A stretch of 64,000 nucleotides of DNA, taken from positions 1-64,000 of the forward strand of contig NZ_PUBZ01000083.1 in the NCBI RefSeq assembly GCF_003205875.1, read 5' to 3'. Below, piece by piece: positions 16,077-26,439 of this stretch (position 1 is its first letter; each line of letters begins with the position of its first letter). Under the pieces are notes generated by a model. It was not told the origin of the DNA. It was given only the letters and a program-made list of their open reading frames with translations, and searched no databases. Made by a program: the position numbers and the translations under genes. Source of the DNA: Herpetosiphon llansteffanensis. GTDB taxonomy: Bacteria; Chloroflexota; Chloroflexia; Chloroflexales; Herpetosiphonaceae.

Positions 16077-17633
16077 ATGACAAGCACCCAACAACGCGCC
16101 GCACTCCAACGCCAAATCTGGCAGATTGCCAATGATGTCCGCGGCGCTGTCGATGGCTGGGATTTTAAGCAATATGTGCTCGGCACGCTGTTTTACCGTT
16201 TTATGAGCGAAAACTTCGCCAGCCACATGGAAGGTGGCGATGAGAGTGTCAATTACGCCGAGCTTGATGAGCAGCTGCTCACTCCCGATATCATCGAAGA
16301 TGCGATTAAAACCAAAGGCTACTTCATCTACCCACACCAACTGTTTGAGAATGTTGCCAAAACTGCGCATAAGAACGATAGCTTAAATGCCGATCTTGCG
16401 GCGATCTTCGACGCGATTGAACGTTCTGCCATCGGCTATGATTCTGAGGACGCTATCAAAGGGCTGTTTGCCGATTTTAATACCACTAGCAATCGCCTTG
16501 GTAATACCGTCAAGGAGAAAAATGAGCGTTTGGCCGCCGTGATCAAAGGTGTTGCTGGGCTGGACTTCGGTGATTTTCAAAACAGCAACATCGATCTGTT
16601 TGGCGATGCCTATGAGTATCTGATCTCCAACTATGCCGCCAATGCTGGTAAATCTGGCGGCGAGTTTTTCACGCCACAGTATGTCTCCAAACTAATCGCC
16701 AAGCTAGCCATGCACCAGCAAACGAGCGTTAATAAAATTTACGACCCCGCCGCTGGTTCTGGCTCACTGTTGCTGCAAGCCAAAAAGCACTTCGACGAGC
16801 ATATTATTCAAGAGGGCTTTTGGGGCCAAGAGATCAACCATACAACCTATAACCTTGCTCGCATGAACATGTTTTTGCACAATATCAATTACGATAAGTT
16901 CAATATCCAGCTCGGCAATACCTTGATCAATCCGCATTTTCTTGGCGATAAGCCCTTTGATGCGATCGTTTCCAACCCGCCCTATTCGGTCAAATGGATA
17001 GGCTCCGATGATCCGACGTTGATCAATGATGACCGTTTTGCGCCAGCTGCGGTCTTAGCACCCAAATCCAAAGCCGATTTTGCTTTTGTTTTGCATGCGC
17101 TCAGTTATCTTTCGAGTAAAGGCCGTGCCGCGATTGTCTGCTTCCCTGGCATTTTTTACCGTGGCGGGGCCGAGCAGAAAATCCGCCAATATTTGATTGA
17201 TAATAACTTCGTGGAAACGGTGATTGCGCTCGCGCCCAATTTGTTCTTCGGCACGACGATTGCGGTGACGATTCTGGTCTTATCCAAACATAAAACCGAT
17301 ACCACCACCCAATTTATCGATGCTAGCAGCTTATATAAAAAAGAAACGAATAACAACACGCTCACCGACGCGCACATCGACCAGATTATGCAGGCTTTCG
17401 ATAGCAAGGATAATATCGATCACTTCGCCCAATCGATAGCCTATGCAACCATCGTTGCCAACGACTACAATTTGTCGGTCAGCAGCTATGTCGAAGCCAA
17501 AGATAACCGCGAAGTGGTGGATATTGCGCAGCTCAATGCCAATTTGAAAACGACAGTCGCCAGAATTGATCAACTCCGTAAAGAAATTGATGCAATTGTT
17601 GCTGAGCTTGAAGGCGAGGAGGTGGAGGCATGA
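16077..17633 (+). CDS. hsdM: Type I restriction-modification methyltransferase subunit
   Basis: HsdM methylates adenine N6 in the target set by HsdS and is part of the restriction complex. The 518-residue protein has the SAM motif DPAAGSG (223-229) and the catalytic NPPY (300-303). The N-terminal helical domain ([20 protein letters not shown]) is typical of the EcoR124 class. AGGAAA precedes ATG 16077; the longer frame at 15969 reads through repeat DNA. It overlaps hsdS by 4 nt (ATGA). The gene order hsdM-hsdS-(ATPase/nuclease)-hsdR matches the E. coli prr locus. Confidence 0.96.
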   Translation: MTSTQQRAALQRQIWQIANDVRGAVDGWDFKQYVLGTLFYRFMSENFASHMEGGDESVNYAELDEQLLTPDIIEDAIKTKGYFIYPHQLFENVAKTAHKNDSLNADLAAIFDAIERSAIGYDSEDAIKGLFADFNTTSNRLGNTVKEKNERLAAVIKGVAGLDFGDFQNSNIDLFGDAYEYLISNYAANAGKSGGEFFTPQYVSKLIAKLAMHQQTSVNKIYDPAAGSGSLLLQAKKHFDEHIIQEGFWGQEINHTTYNLARMNMFLHNINYDKFNIQLGNTLINPHFLGDKPFDAIVSNPPYSVKWIGSDDPTLINDDRFAPAAVLAPKSKADFAFVLHALSYLSSKGRAAIVCFPGIFYRGGAEQKIRQYLIDNNFVETVIALAPNLFFGTTIAVTILVLSKHKTDTTTQFIDASSLYKKETNNNTLTDAHIDQIMQAFDSKDNIDHFAQSIAYATIVANDYNLSVSSYVEAKDNREVVDIAQLNANLKTTVARIDQLRKEIDAIVAELEGEEVEA

Positions 17634-18823
17634 GCTATTTAGAAAAACTGCTGGATGGAGTTGAGGTGGAGTGGTTGCCGTTGGGCGAGGTAACAAAATA
17701 TGAACAACCAACGAAATACCTTGTTCAATCAACCAATTATAGCGATGACTTTGAAATTCCGGTATTAACAGCTGGTAAAACATTCATCCTTGGTTATACC
17801 GATGAAATAGATGGAATTTATCAAGCATCAGATAACCCTGTGATCATTTTTGATGATTTTACAACAGCACATAAATGGGTTGATTTTGATTTCAAACCTA
17901 AATCATCAGCGATGAAAATGATTTCATCAGCAGATGAGTCTAGAACCTTATCTAAATACATTTATTATTGGCTAAACACATTGCCAAGTGAATTAGTTGA
18001 CGGCGATCATAAACGGCAATGGATTAGTAATTATGCAAATAAAAAAATTCCCATTCCATGCCCTGAAAATCCAAAAAAATCGCTGCAAATCCAGTCCAAA
18101 ATCGTTACGATTTTGGACGGCTTTGCCGAGCTGACCGCCGAGCTGACCGCCGAGCTGACCGCCCGTAAAAAACAATATACATATTATCGTGAGCAATTGT
18201 TGAGTTTTGAAGATGGCGAAGTGCAGAGGAGCACATTGGGAGAGATTGGCGAATTTATTCGCGGCGGCGGATTACAGAAAAAAGATTTTACGGAAACGGG
18301 TGTTGGTTGCATTCACTACGGACAAATCTATACACACTATGGCACATACACGAATAAGACTAAAACGTATGTATCAAAAGAATTTTTTAAGAAAGCTCGT
18401 AAAGCTAAATCAGGCGATTTAGTTATAGCTACAACCAGTGAGAATGATGAAGATGTATGTAAAGCTGTTGCTTGGCTAGGGAGTGAAGAAATTGCAGTAA
18501 GCAGCGATGCTTGCATTTATAGACATAGCTTGAATCCAAAATATGTTTCTTACTTCTTTCAAACAGAACAATTTCAAAAACAAAAACGACAGTACATCAC
18601 TGGCACGAAAGTACGGCGCGTGAGTGTTGATAATCTCGCTAAAATCCAAATCCCTGTTCCCTCTCTCGCAGAACAGGAACGCATCGTTGCCATCTTGGAC
18701 AAATTCGATAGCCTGACCAACTCGATTAGCGAAGGCTTGCCGCGCGAAATCGCCTTGCGCCAGCAACAATACGCATACTACCGCGATCTACTGTTCAGCT
18801 TTCCAAAACCAGCTGAGGTTTAA
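17630..18823 (+). CDS. hsdS: Type I restriction-modification specificity subunit
   Basis: HsdS determines the bipartite recognition site through two target-recognition domains. The 397-residue protein has TRD1 (about 10-140), a central conserved helix region ([15 protein letters not shown]...[10 protein letters not shown]), TRD2 (about 195-340) and a distal conserved region with a matching [26 protein letters not shown]. The two spacer regions are internal repeats of each other. Three perfect 12-bp units encode AELT x3 at 166-177. The TRD-coding parts are AT-rich compared with the flanks, which suggests domain exchange. GGAGG precedes the start. Confidence 0.93.
   Translation: MSYLEKLLDGVEVEWLPLGEVTKYEQPTKYLVQSTNYSDDFEIPVLTAGKTFILGYTDEIDGIYQASDNPVIIFDDFTTAHKWVDFDFKPKSSAMKMISSADESRTLSKYIYYWLNTLPSELVDGDHKRQWISNYANKKIPIPCPENPKKSLQIQSKIVTILDGFAELTAELTAELTARKKQYTYYREQLLSFEDGEVQRSTLGEIGEFIRGGGLQKKDFTETGVGCIHYGQIYTHYGTYTNKTKTYVSKEFFKKARKAKSGDLVIATTSENDEDVCKAVAWLGSEEIAVSSDACIYRHSLNPKYVSYFFQTEQFQKQKRQYITGTKVRRVSVDNLAKIQIPVPSLAEQERIVAILDKFDSLTNSISEGLPREIALRQQQYAYYRDLLFSFPKPAEV
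18125..18163 (+). repeat. 12-bp x3 tandem repeat in hsdS (TAEL spacer)
   Basis: GCCGAGCTGACC occurs three times without a mismatch at 18125-18136, 18137-18148 and 18149-18160, plus a trailing GCC. It encodes Ala-Glu-Leu-Thr. In EcoR124-family HsdS the same TAEL unit present two or three times sets the length of the non-specific DNA spacer (6 or 7 nt). Confidence 0.93.
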
Positions 18824-18825
18824 TA

Positions 18826-19950
18826 ATGAGCAAGACCCTCGTCGAAATCGCCCAGCAACTCAAGGCGGCCAACAAAAAGGTGCAGCTGATCTATGCCTTT
18901 AATGGAGTTGGCAAAACCCGCTTATCACAGGCATTTAGGCGGTTGATTGCCCCCAAACAAGCCAATGGCGAAGCTGAAACTGAATCAGCACGCAGCAAAA
19001 TTCTGTATTACAATGCCTTTACCGAAGATTTATTCTACTGGGATAACGATTTGGCACTGGATGCAGAACCCAAACTGAAGATTCAGCCCAATACCTTTAC
19101 CGATTGGATTCTTCAGGAGCAAGGCCACGATCGCACCATCATTAGCAATTTTCAACGCTACGTCAATGACAAGTTAACCCCACGCTTCAACGAAACCTAT
19201 TCGGCGGTGACATTCTCGCTGGAGCGTGGCGATGACGAGCGCTCAGGCAACCTGAAAATTTCCAAAGGCGAAGAAAGCAATTTTATCTGGAGTGTTTTTT
19301 ATACGCTGCTGGATCAGGTTATCAGCATCCGCAATGTGGCCGAACCCGCTGATCGTGAAACCAATCAGTTTGACCACCTAGAGTATGTCTTTGTTGATGA
19401 TCCAGTTAGTTCGTTAGATGAAAACCATCTCATTCAATTGGCGGTTGATCTGGCTCAACTGATCAAAGCCAATAAGTCGGATGTAAAATTCATCATCACC
19501 ACCCATAATCCGCTTTTTTACAATGTTTTATTCAATGAGTTGTCTAGGCAGAAAGGATTTGAAAAATATCGCTTGGAAAAACAAGCTGATGCAACCTATC
19601 AATTGGTTGCACATTCCAACGATTCGCCCTTTTCCTATCACCTTTACCTGATGACTGAACTCGAAAAAGCTGTGAGCACTGGGCAGGTGCATAAATATCA
19701 TTTCAACTTCCTGCGCAACATCTTAGAAAAAACCGCGACCTTTCTGGGCTACAACGACTGGGTTGACTTATTGCCAACCACCGATGATGGCCGCCCGAAT
19801 CCATATGAGAAACGGATTATCAATATTTCGAGCCACTCCAAGCATGCTGGCGAAGAAGTCATGGCACTTACCGACGACGATAAACGGGTATTAACCTATT
19901 TGATCACGAATCTTCAGGACATGTATCGTTTCAAAAAGAACATTGGCTAA
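18826..19950 (+). CDS. PrrC/RloC-like ABC-ATPase, putative anticodon nuclease
   Basis: The 374-residue protein has a complete ABC-type ATPase: Walker A AFNGVGKT (24-31), signature-like ISKGEE (145-150), Walker B VFVDD (188-192), D-loop SSLD (195-198) and H-loop His227. The C-terminal domain holds R297xxxE301 and R330-x6-H337. These fit the Arg/Glu/His catalytic set of PrrC and the RxxxxxxH motif of HEPN RNases. PrrC cuts the tRNA-Lys anticodon when a phage inhibits the associated type I R-M enzyme. The length is close to PrrC (about 396) and lacks the long coiled coil of RloC. It lies 2 nt after hsdS and 15 nt before hsdR, exactly the prr order. Nuclease activity and tRNA target are inferred. 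Confidence 0.72.
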   Translation: MSKTLVEIAQQLKAANKKVQLIYAFNGVGKTRLSQAFRRLIAPKQANGEAETESARSKILYYNAFTEDLFYWDNDLALDAEPKLKIQPNTFTDWILQEQGHDRTIISNFQRYVNDKLTPRFNETYSAVTFSLERGDDERSGNLKISKGEESNFIWSVFYTLLDQVISIRNVAEPADRETNQFDHLEYVFVDDPVSSLDENHLIQLAVDLAQLIKANKSDVKFIITTHNPLFYNVLFNELSRQKGFEKYRLEKQADATYQLVAHSNDSPFSYHLYLMTELEKAVSTGQVHKYHFNFLRNILEKTATFLGYNDWVDLLPTTDDGRPNPYEKRIINISSHSKHAGEEVMALTDDDKRVLTYLITNLQDMYRFKKNIG

Positions 19951-19965
19951 ATTAAAGGAAATGCA

Positions 19966-22900
19966 ATGACAGATTATCGAACGATCGTTGAATCAAATAA
20001 CTTTATCGTGCTTGATCACTACGTCAAGCAATTACGGCTCGCAGAAACCTACCAAAATGAAAAGGCCTTGGAGCATGAGTTTATTCAGGATTTAGAAGCG
20101 CAGGGCTATGAGTACCTGCCTGAATTAACCACTCGCCAAGCCATGTTGACCAATGTGCGCGAGCAATTGCAAACGCTGAATAACGTGCAGTTTTCAGAGG
20201 ATGAGTGGCTGCGCTTTGTTGAAACCTACCTCGATAAACCCAGCGATGGTATTATTGAAAAAACGCGCAAAATTCATGACGACTACATTTATGATTTTGT
20301 CTTTGACGATGGCCGGATTCAAAATATCTACCTGCTCGATAAGCAGACCTTGGCCCGCAATAAAGTCCAAGTCATCAAACAATTTGAACAAACTGGCAGC
20401 TACGCCAATCGCTACGATGTGACGATTTTGGTCAATGGCTTGCCCTTGGTGCATGTCGAGTTGAAAAAACGCGGCGTGGCGATTCGCGAAGCCTTCAATC
20501 AAATCCACCGCTATAGCAAAGAAAGCTTCAATAGCGAACACTCGCTCTTCAAATACATCCAAGTATTCGTGATTTCTAACGGCACCGACACCCGCTACTT
20601 TGCCAATACCGTGACCCGCAATAAAAACAGTTTTGATTTCACCATGAACTGGGCCAAAGCCGATAACAGCCCAATCAAAGACCTCAAAGATTTTACCGCC
20701 ACCTTTTTGCAGAAAAACACCCTGCTGAATGTTGTGTTGAAGTATGCCGTGTTTGACGCAAACAATACGTTGCTGATCATGCGTCCGTATCAGATTGCCG
20801 CCACAGAACGGATTCTGCGCAAAATCAATAGTTCCTATCAGACAAAAAATTGGAGTAGCAATGAAAGCGGCGGTTACATCTGGCATACCACTGGTTCTGG
20901 GAAGACCTTGACCAGTTTTAAAGCGGCCCGGCTAGCGACCGAACTGAGCTTCATCGACAAAGTGTTTTTTGTGGTCGATCGCAAAGACCTCGACTACCAA
21001 ACCATGAAAGAGTATCAGCGTTTTTCGCCGGAGAGTGTCAACGGCTCTGATAGCACCGCCGGACTCAAGCGCAATCTAGAGCAAGACGACAACAAAATCA
21101 TCGTTACCACCATTCAAAAGCTCAACAACCTGATCAAGGCGGAAAGCGATTTAGCTATTTACCATAAGCAGGTAGTTTTTATTTTTGATGAATGTCACCG
21201 TAGCCAATTTGGCGAAGCCCAGAAAAACCTCAAGAAAAAATTCAAAAAATTCTACCAGTTTGGTTTTACGGGCACACCGATTTTTGACGATATTATCAAA
21301 GACGGAATTTTGATTCGCAAGGGTAATGCCATAGGCAACACCACCACCGCCAGCGTGTTTGGCCATCAATTGCATGCCTATATCATCACCGATGCCATTC
21401 GCGATGAAAAGGTGCTCAAGTTCAAGGTCGATTACAATGATACTCGTCCGCGGTTTAAGGCGCTCGAAACCGAAACCGATGAGCTAAAACTCAACGCCGC
21501 CGACTACAATCAGGCACTACTGCAACAAGATCGTATTCGGAAGATCTCGCGCTATATTCTGGACAACTTTCACCAAAAAACGCATCGGCTGCAAGCAGGC
21601 AGCAAGGGATTTAATGCCATGTTTGCCGTCAGCAGCATCGAGGCCGCCCAAGCCTATTACAAAATGTTTGAGGAGCTACAGAAAACTGCTGATTCAAAAA
21701 AACCGCCGCTCAAAATCGCCACGATCTTCTCATTTGCTGCCAATGAAGAACAAGATGCCGTTGGCGAAATTCGTGACGAGACTTTTGATGTAGAGGCGAT
21801 GAAACCCAGCGCCAAAGAGTTTCTAACCAGTGCCATCGCCGACTACAACGCATTGTTTAAGACCAATTTCAGCGTTGATAGTCATGGCTTCCAAAACTAT
21901 TACCGCGACCTCGCCAAGCGGGTTATCGCCAGAGAAATCGACCTGCTGATTGTGGTCGGGATGTTTTTAACCGGCTTTGATGCGCCAACACTCAACACCC
22001 TGTTTGTCGATAAAAACCTGCGCTATCACGGCTTGATGCAGGCTTATTCACGCACCAACCGCATCTACGATGCGACCAAAGCCTTCGGCAATATCATCAC
22101 CTTTCGCGATCTCGAGCAAGCAACGATTGATGCGATTACCTTGTTTGGCGATAAAAACACCCAAAACGTGGTGCTTGAAAAAAGCTACGACGAATACATG
22201 CACGGCTTCACCGATGTACTGACTGATGACAAACGGCGTGGTTTTATCGAGTTGGTCAGAGAGTTAGAACAGCGTTTTCCTGAGCCTGATGCGATCGTTC
22301 TCGAAAAAGACAAAAAGAACTTCGTCAAGTTATTTAGTGAATATTTGCGCGTCGAGAACGTGCTGCAAAACTACGATGAGTTTGCCAACCTCAAGGCCTT
22401 GCAACTGATTGATCGCAGCGATCCGCAGGCGCTTAAAGACTTCAAGAAGGAGCATTCGTTAAGTGATGCTGACATGGCCGAACTGCAAGCCATCCATCTG
22501 CCGAGCGAACGGATGCTTCAGGATTACCGATCAACCTATAACGATATTCGTGATTGGCTGCGCCGCGCCAAGCTTGCCGAAGATCAGGAAAAGACGACGA
22601 TTGATTGGAACGATGTCGTATTTGAAGTGGAACTGCTGAAATCGCAGGAGATTACGCTTGATTACATCCTTGAGCTAATTTTTGAGCAACATAAAAAGAA
22701 TAAAAGTAAAGGCGAGTTAATCGAAGACGTGCGCCGCTTGATTCGAGCAAGCCTTGGCAATCGGGCCAAAGAAAGCCTAATTATTGATTTTATCAACCAA
22801 ACCAACCTCGATGCGATTGTCGATAAAGCCACAATTATTGACGAGTTCTTTAGCTTCGCCCAGGTGGAGCAAGCTCGTGAAGCTGACGACTTGATTCAGT

Positions 22901-23106
22901 CGGAGGATTTGAATGAAGCTGCGGCTAAGCGCTATATCCTTGCCTCATTGAGACGGGAATACGCCAGTGAGAACGGTACTGATCTCAACGCGACCCTGCC
23001 AAAAATGAGTCCGCTCAATCCACAGTACATCATCAAGAAGCAGCGGGTTTTTCAGAAAATCTCGGCGTTTGTTGAGAAGTTTAAAGGTGTGGGTGGCCAG
23101 ATTTAG
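19966..23106 (+). CDS. hsdR: Type I restriction endonuclease subunit R, EcoR124 class
   Basis: HsdR is the ATP-driven translocase and nuclease of the complex. The 1046-residue protein has the PD-(D/E)xK nuclease residues Asp151, Glu165 and Lys167 (DVTILV...VELKKR). It also has helicase motif I TTGSGKT (308-314), motif II DECH (408-411) and motif III FTGTP. As far as I recall these positions coincide with those of EcoR124I HsdR (D151, E165, K167, K313), so this is a close IC-type relative. AAGGAAA precedes the start. The open reading frame is intact, so the system is probably active. Confidence 0.96.
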   Translation: MTDYRTIVESNNFIVLDHYVKQLRLAETYQNEKALEHEFIQDLEAQGYEYLPELTTRQAMLTNVREQLQTLNNVQFSEDEWLRFVETYLDKPSDGIIEKTRKIHDDYIYDFVFDDGRIQNIYLLDKQTLARNKVQVIKQFEQTGSYANRYDVTILVNGLPLVHVELKKRGVAIREAFNQIHRYSKESFNSEHSLFKYIQVFVISNGTDTRYFANTVTRNKNSFDFTMNWAKADNSPIKDLKDFTATFLQKNTLLNVVLKYAVFDANNTLLIMRPYQIAATERILRKINSSYQTKNWSSNESGGYIWHTTGSGKTLTSFKAARLATELSFIDKVFFVVDRKDLDYQTMKEYQRFSPESVNGSDSTAGLKRNLEQDDNKIIVTTIQKLNNLIKAESDLAIYHKQVVFIFDECHRSQFGEAQKNLKKKFKKFYQFGFTGTPIFDDIIKDGILIRKGNAIGNTTTASVFGHQLHAYIITDAIRDEKVLKFKVDYNDTRPRFKALETETDELKLNAADYNQALLQQDRIRKISRYILDNFHQKTHRLQAGSKGFNAMFAVSSIEAAQAYYKMFEELQKTADSKKPPLKIATIFSFAANEEQDAVGEIRDETFDVEAMKPSAKEFLTSAIADYNALFKTNFSVDSHGFQNYYRDLAKRVIAREIDLLIVVGMFLTGFDAPTLNTLFVDKNLRYHGLMQAYSRTNRIYDATKAFGNIITFRDLEQATIDAITLFGDKNTQNVVLEKSYDEYMHGFTDVLTDDKRRGFIELVRELEQRFPEPDAIVLEKDKKNFVKLFSEYLRVENVLQNYDEFANLKALQLIDRSDPQALKDFKKEHSLSDADMAELQAIHLPSERMLQDYRSTYNDIRDWLRRAKLAEDQEKTTIDWNDVVFEVELLKSQEITLDYILELIFEQHKKNKSKGELIEDVRRLIRASLGNRAKESLIIDFINQTNLDAIVDKATIIDEFFSFAQVEQAREADDLIQSEDLNEAAAKRYILASLRREYASENGTDLNATLPKMSPLNPQYIIKKQRVFQKISAFVEKFKGVGGQI

Positions 23107-23111
23107 GCAAT

Positions 23112-23378
23112 AAGATCCCCTCACCCCAATCCCGCTCCCGTGGCGCGGGGCTTTAACGCTGCGATGTTGCTGCACTGTGTCGTGAAAAACGGTCGGCTCC
23201 CCCTCGCCCGCGTTTTCGTGGGAGAGGGGGCTGGCTTTCAAAGGTAGGCAATTAAGATCCCCTCACCCCAACCCCTCGCCCGTGCGCGGGGCTTTTTCAC
23301 CTAGATCACTGGGAAACCATCGTTGGCTCCCCCTCGCCCGCGTTGAGTGGGAGAGGGGGCTAGGGGGTGAGGGCATAC
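23112..23378. repeat. Two tandem GC-rich dispersed repeats after hsdR
   Basis: Two copies of about 130 bp start with gatcccctcaccccaa at 23114 and 23248 and end in gggagagggggctgg or gggagagggggctagggggtg. Each has the middle word ctccccctcgcccgcg before its right arm. They are related to the cluster upstream of hsdM, so the R-M island is bracketed by the same family. Confidence 0.78.
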
Positions 23379-23383
23379 TATTC

Positions 23384-24460
23384 CTAAACATGGACGATCA
23401 GCCGCCCAATTTCGCTGAGCAAGGTCAATATGGCGATTGCGAGCGTCAAACGACAGACCTTGACGACAAAGTGCTCAAAACGGGTTATTTCTTCATCACG
23501 CGCCACCCCTTTGAGATTGACATCCTCGCGCAAGGCCTGCCAGATCCAATTGGTGGGCATGCGCACGACCAATGGCGTAAGCGCCGACCAAACCACATAG
23601 CCCACGGCCAGAATCGCCAGCGGTTGCAAGTGCTCAAGGAACGAAACCAAAATAAACGAGAGCAGCGTTGTCCAGACAAACATCAACAAGGCTTTGATAT
23701 AACGCAAGACCAAGCGCCGTAGACATAAGGCATAACGCACCACCGAGATTTCCGTTCGTGCTACTTCTTCAATCAGCGTGCGATCCAAAAAGCCCGATAA
23801 ACCCAAGGCCGTGTTAAAGCGATCGATTGCTTGCTGGCTGATTTGGCTTTGGTTGACCCCTTGGCTGGCCAGTTGAGCTGCATCACGGCTGGGCGGCACG
23901 ATCAAGCCCTCGCTTTGCAAATAAACATGATCATAAAACGCTGCCTCGTGGCGCTCAAACGGCAAAATAAACTCCAGCAAATCGGAATTATATTGATGCT
24001 GAATCACGGCGCGTTTGACTGCTGGTGCTTCGTCGGTGGAAAACGCCAAGCCCGAAAGAATAAAGCGCGGGTTAAACAATTTATGGGTAAAGCCAGGGCT
24101 TTGGTTGGCAAAATAAAAATAGACAATATCTTTCAGCAACAGCAAAAACGCATATAGTGGAATGCCCAAGGTTGCGATAAACGGAATAAACAGCAGCGTG
24201 TAGAGGCCTAAATCGGCGACTGCCGACCACGAAAATTGGCCATTCTGCCACAGCGTAAATAGCTGGGAAATCTGGGTGAGCACAATGTTGTTGATGTCGC
24301 TAATTGCATCGCGAAAAAAGACTGGCAATAAAATCAATAAGCCTGCGCCATTCAAAAATACGCCTGCAATTCGATGCATCGTCGAGATGCGCACCTCGGC
24401 GCGTTGCAAAAATGCGCGCATGGCTTGGCGTTCATCGCTGCTTGGTTGATAGGAATCCAT
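23384..24460 (-). CDS. Polytopic membrane protein of unknown function
   Basis: This 358-residue protein has four to five hydrophobic segments: about 30-50, 85-107 (LYTLLFIPFIATLGIPLYAF), two in the 250-300 region (LLMFVWTTLLSFILVSF, LAILAVGYVVWSALTPLVV) and one near the C-terminus. A soluble central part (residues about 115-240) holds ERHEAAFYDHVY. No family was recognised. AAAGGG lies upstream of ATG 24460. It is convergent with the R-M operon, separated by the repeats. Codon use matches housekeeping neighbours. Confidence 0.75.
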   Translation of the reverse strand: MDSYQPSSDERQAMRAFLQRAEVRISTMHRIAGVFLNGAGLLILLPVFFRDAISDINNIVLTQISQLFTLWQNGQFSWSAVADLGLYTLLFIPFIATLGIPLYAFLLLLKDIVYFYFANQSPGFTHKLFNPRFILSGLAFSTDEAPAVKRAVIQHQYNSDLLEFILPFERHEAAFYDHVYLQSEGLIVPPSRDAAQLASQGVNQSQISQQAIDRFNTALGLSGFLDRTLIEEVARTEISVVRYALCLRRLVLRYIKALLMFVWTTLLSFILVSFLEHLQPLAILAVGYVVWSALTPLVVRMPTNWIWQALREDVNLKGVARDEEITRFEHFVVKVCRLTLAIAILTLLSEIGRLIVHV

Positions 24461-24477
24461 AAAGACAACCCTTTAAT

Positions 24478-24515
24478 CAAAAGCAGCCCCTAGCATTGCT
24501 GCTAGAGGCCGCTGG
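24478..24515 (-). terminator. Terminator after the 84-aa gene
   Basis: On the minus strand AGC-gg-CCtCTAGC and GCTAGgGG-ct-GCT form an interrupted stem followed by TTTTGATT. It lies 17 nt beyond the stop at 24532. Confidence 0.55.
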
Positions 24516-24531
24516 CTGAGCTATTTGCAGG

Positions 24532-24786
24532 TTACTCTGCGCCTTCTTCGGTTGGCAACGAGGTTGAAATATCGTAAATCAAAATCTGAACATCCAAATC
24601 GTGTTCGGTTAACAAGGCGATTGAACGTTCGCGGGTTGCTTCACGAATGGCATCCTCGTGGTCGGCTGGGGCATAGACCCGAATCGCCAACTCGTCGCTG
24701 CCCCGTTTTTTATAGCGTAACACAGCATCGGGTGAAGCTCCCAAGACCAAGTTGGTCAATTCGGTTTTGGCTTCGTCAAGCGTCAT
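24532..24786 (-). CDS. Hypothetical protein, 84 aa
   Basis: A small soluble acidic protein with an alternating helix/strand pattern (LDEAKTELTNLVLGASPDAV, ELAIRVYAPADHEDAIREAT, LDVQILIYDIS). No family was recognised. A perfect AGGAGGA lies upstream of ATG 24786. It is 24 nt downstream of gltX on the same strand and is probably in its transcription unit. Confidence 0.75.
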   Translation of the reverse strand: MTLDEAKTELTNLVLGASPDAVLRYKKRGSDELAIRVYAPADHEDAIREATRERSIALLTEHDLDVQILIYDISTSLPTEEGAE

Positions 24787-24810
24787 TGAACATCCTCCTG
24801 ACTAATCGAA

Positions 24811-26298
24811 CTATACAGAGGCAGAGGAAAGCGCCGCAGCAGCAGTGCTGATTCGCGCGAGCGTCACGGCCTTACCCAACACCGCCATGGTTTCAAACAG
24901 GCCTGGTGAGGTGGTTCGCCCAGTGAGCGCAACCCGAATAGGCATAAACACTTGGGGAATTTTCAGCCCAAGTTGATTGACAAAATCGTGCAAAAGCTTG
25001 TCGAGGCTTGGGCTATCCCACGTTTCGAGAGCTTCCAAACTGGCCTTGACTTGACCAAGCACTTCGACGGTTTGGGCTGGGTCGCCCTTCTTTGGCACCA
25101 GCAAGGCTGGGTCGTAGCCCTGTGGATCGACAAAGAAGAAATCAAGCAATTCTGGCGCTTCACTGAGTAGCTTAATCCGTTCTTGAACCAATGGCAAATA
25201 TTCGGCTACTTTGGCCAATTCTGCCGCAGTTGGTTCAGCACTAATCAAGCCAGCCTTGCTCAGATATGGGGCGATGCGTTGCGACAAATCGGCAGCAGCC
25301 AAATTGCGCAAATAGACCCCATTGAAGTGCAAAAGCTTATCGCGGTCAAACACCCCGCCCGATGGGCGAATCCGATTCAGGTCAAAGCGCTCGATCAACT
25401 CTTCAAGGGTCATAAACTCAGTTTTATCGTCGTATGACCAGCCAATTAAGGCCAAATAGTTGACGATTGCTTCGGGCAAAAAGCCAAGCTCAATATACTC
25501 GGTAACCGAGGTATCGCCATGGCGTTTGGAAAGCTTCTTGCCATCGCTGCCCAAAACTTGGGGCACATGCACCCAAACCGGTTGCTCCCAGCCAAAGGCT
25601 TCGTAGATTTGGTGGTGAATGGGCCAGGTTGGCAGCCATTCATCAGCCCGCAGCACGTGGGTGATCCCCATCAAGTGATCATCGACCATGGCGGCGAGGG
25701 CATAGGTTGGGAAGCCATCGGTTTTCAACAGCACAGGATCGGGCATTTTCAAGGCCGCATTATCAAACTCAATTTGGCCGCGAACCAGATCATGGACGAT
25801 CGTTTTACCAGTGGTTTTGAGGCTAAGCCGTACGTTGTATGGCTCGCCAGCTGCTTCACGAGCTGCGTCGTCGATGCCGGGCAAATTGCGAAACACCAAC
25901 AGCTTGGGCTCGCCACGCGCCTCGCGTTCGGCGTTGAGGGCGGCAATTTCTTCGGCGGTGGCATACGAACGATAGGCCACGCCTTTTTCAATTAAGCTTG
26001 CAGCGTGAGCCTGATAAATATCCAAGCGTTCGGATTGTTTATAAGGTGCGTGAGGACCGCCAACAATTGGACCTTCATCCCACATGAGGCCGATCGCTTG
26101 CATCGAACTGGTTAATTGTTCTTCTGCGCCTTCAACAAAGCGCTTGCGATCAGTATCTTCAATCCGTAATAAAAATTGACCGCCGGTGTGGCGTGCCCAC
26201 AACCAGCTAAATAACACGGTACGTAAACTACCGATATGCAGATAGCCCGTCGGACTTGGCGCAAAGCGCGTGCGGGCTGGTGTTGGACGATCCGACAT
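24811..26298 (-). CDS. gltX: Glutamyl-tRNA synthetase
   Basis: GltX charges tRNA-Glu (and tRNA-Gln in organisms using the transamidation route). The 495-residue class I synthetase has the HIGH-type signature PSPTGYLHIGS and the KMSKS-type GKKLSKRHG; the C-terminal anticodon-binding domain follows. AAGGAGG is placed 6 nt before ATG 26298. A SWIM-domain gene lies upstream on the same strand, with an inverted repeat between the two. Whether the enzyme is discriminating or not cannot be decided by eye. Confidence 0.95.
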   Translation of the reverse strand: MSDRPTPARTRFAPSPTGYLHIGSLRTVLFSWLWARHTGGQFLLRIEDTDRKRFVEGAEEQLTSSMQAIGLMWDEGPIVGGPHAPYKQSERLDIYQAHAASLIEKGVAYRSYATAEEIAALNAEREARGEPKLLVFRNLPGIDDAAREAAGEPYNVRLSLKTTGKTIVHDLVRGQIEFDNAALKMPDPVLLKTDGFPTYALAAMVDDHLMGITHVLRADEWLPTWPIHHQIYEAFGWEQPVWVHVPQVLGSDGKKLSKRHGDTSVTEYIELGFLPEAIVNYLALIGWSYDDKTEFMTLEELIERFDLNRIRPSGGVFDRDKLLHFNGVYLRNLAAADLSQRIAPYLSKAGLISAEPTAAELAKVAEYLPLVQERIKLLSEAPELLDFFFVDPQGYDPALLVPKKGDPAQTVEVLGQVKASLEALETWDSPSLDKLLHDFVNQLGLKIPQVFMPIRVALTGRTTSPGLFETMAVLGKAVTLARISTAAAALSSASV

Positions 26299-26379
26299 AA
26301 TACCTCCTTGCGTCGCGATTATACCATAGCCGTTGCTGGCGGTGATATAGGCGCACGACCCTTCTCGCTTAAACAGCTA

Positions 26380-26414
26380 CGCCACGTTGACAAGTAGCTA
26401 CTCGTAACGTGGCG
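26380..26414. repeat. Inverted repeat upstream of gltX
   Basis: CGCCACGTT (26380-26388) pairs perfectly with AACGTGGCG (26406-26414). The 17-nt loop contains its own palindrome, AGTAGCTACT (26393-26402). There is no U-tract, so it may be a protein-binding or RNA structure in the gltX leader rather than a simple terminator. Confidence 0.5.
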
Positions 26415-26439
26415 CAACCTTGACCCTGGAGCAAACCCT

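Noticed and set aside
20194-20886. Antisense 230-codon frame within hsdR
   Set aside because: Shadow of the strongly supported hsdR gene; no start signal and no family features.
16077-23106. Prophage or integrative element carrying the R-M genes
   Set aside because: No integrase, phage structural gene, tRNA attachment site or terminal direct repeat was seen; only dispersed intergenic repeats flank the genes.
23282-23722. 146-codon plus-strand frame at the end of the repeat cluster
   Set aside because: It starts inside GC-rich repeat DNA and runs antisense to the membrane protein gene.
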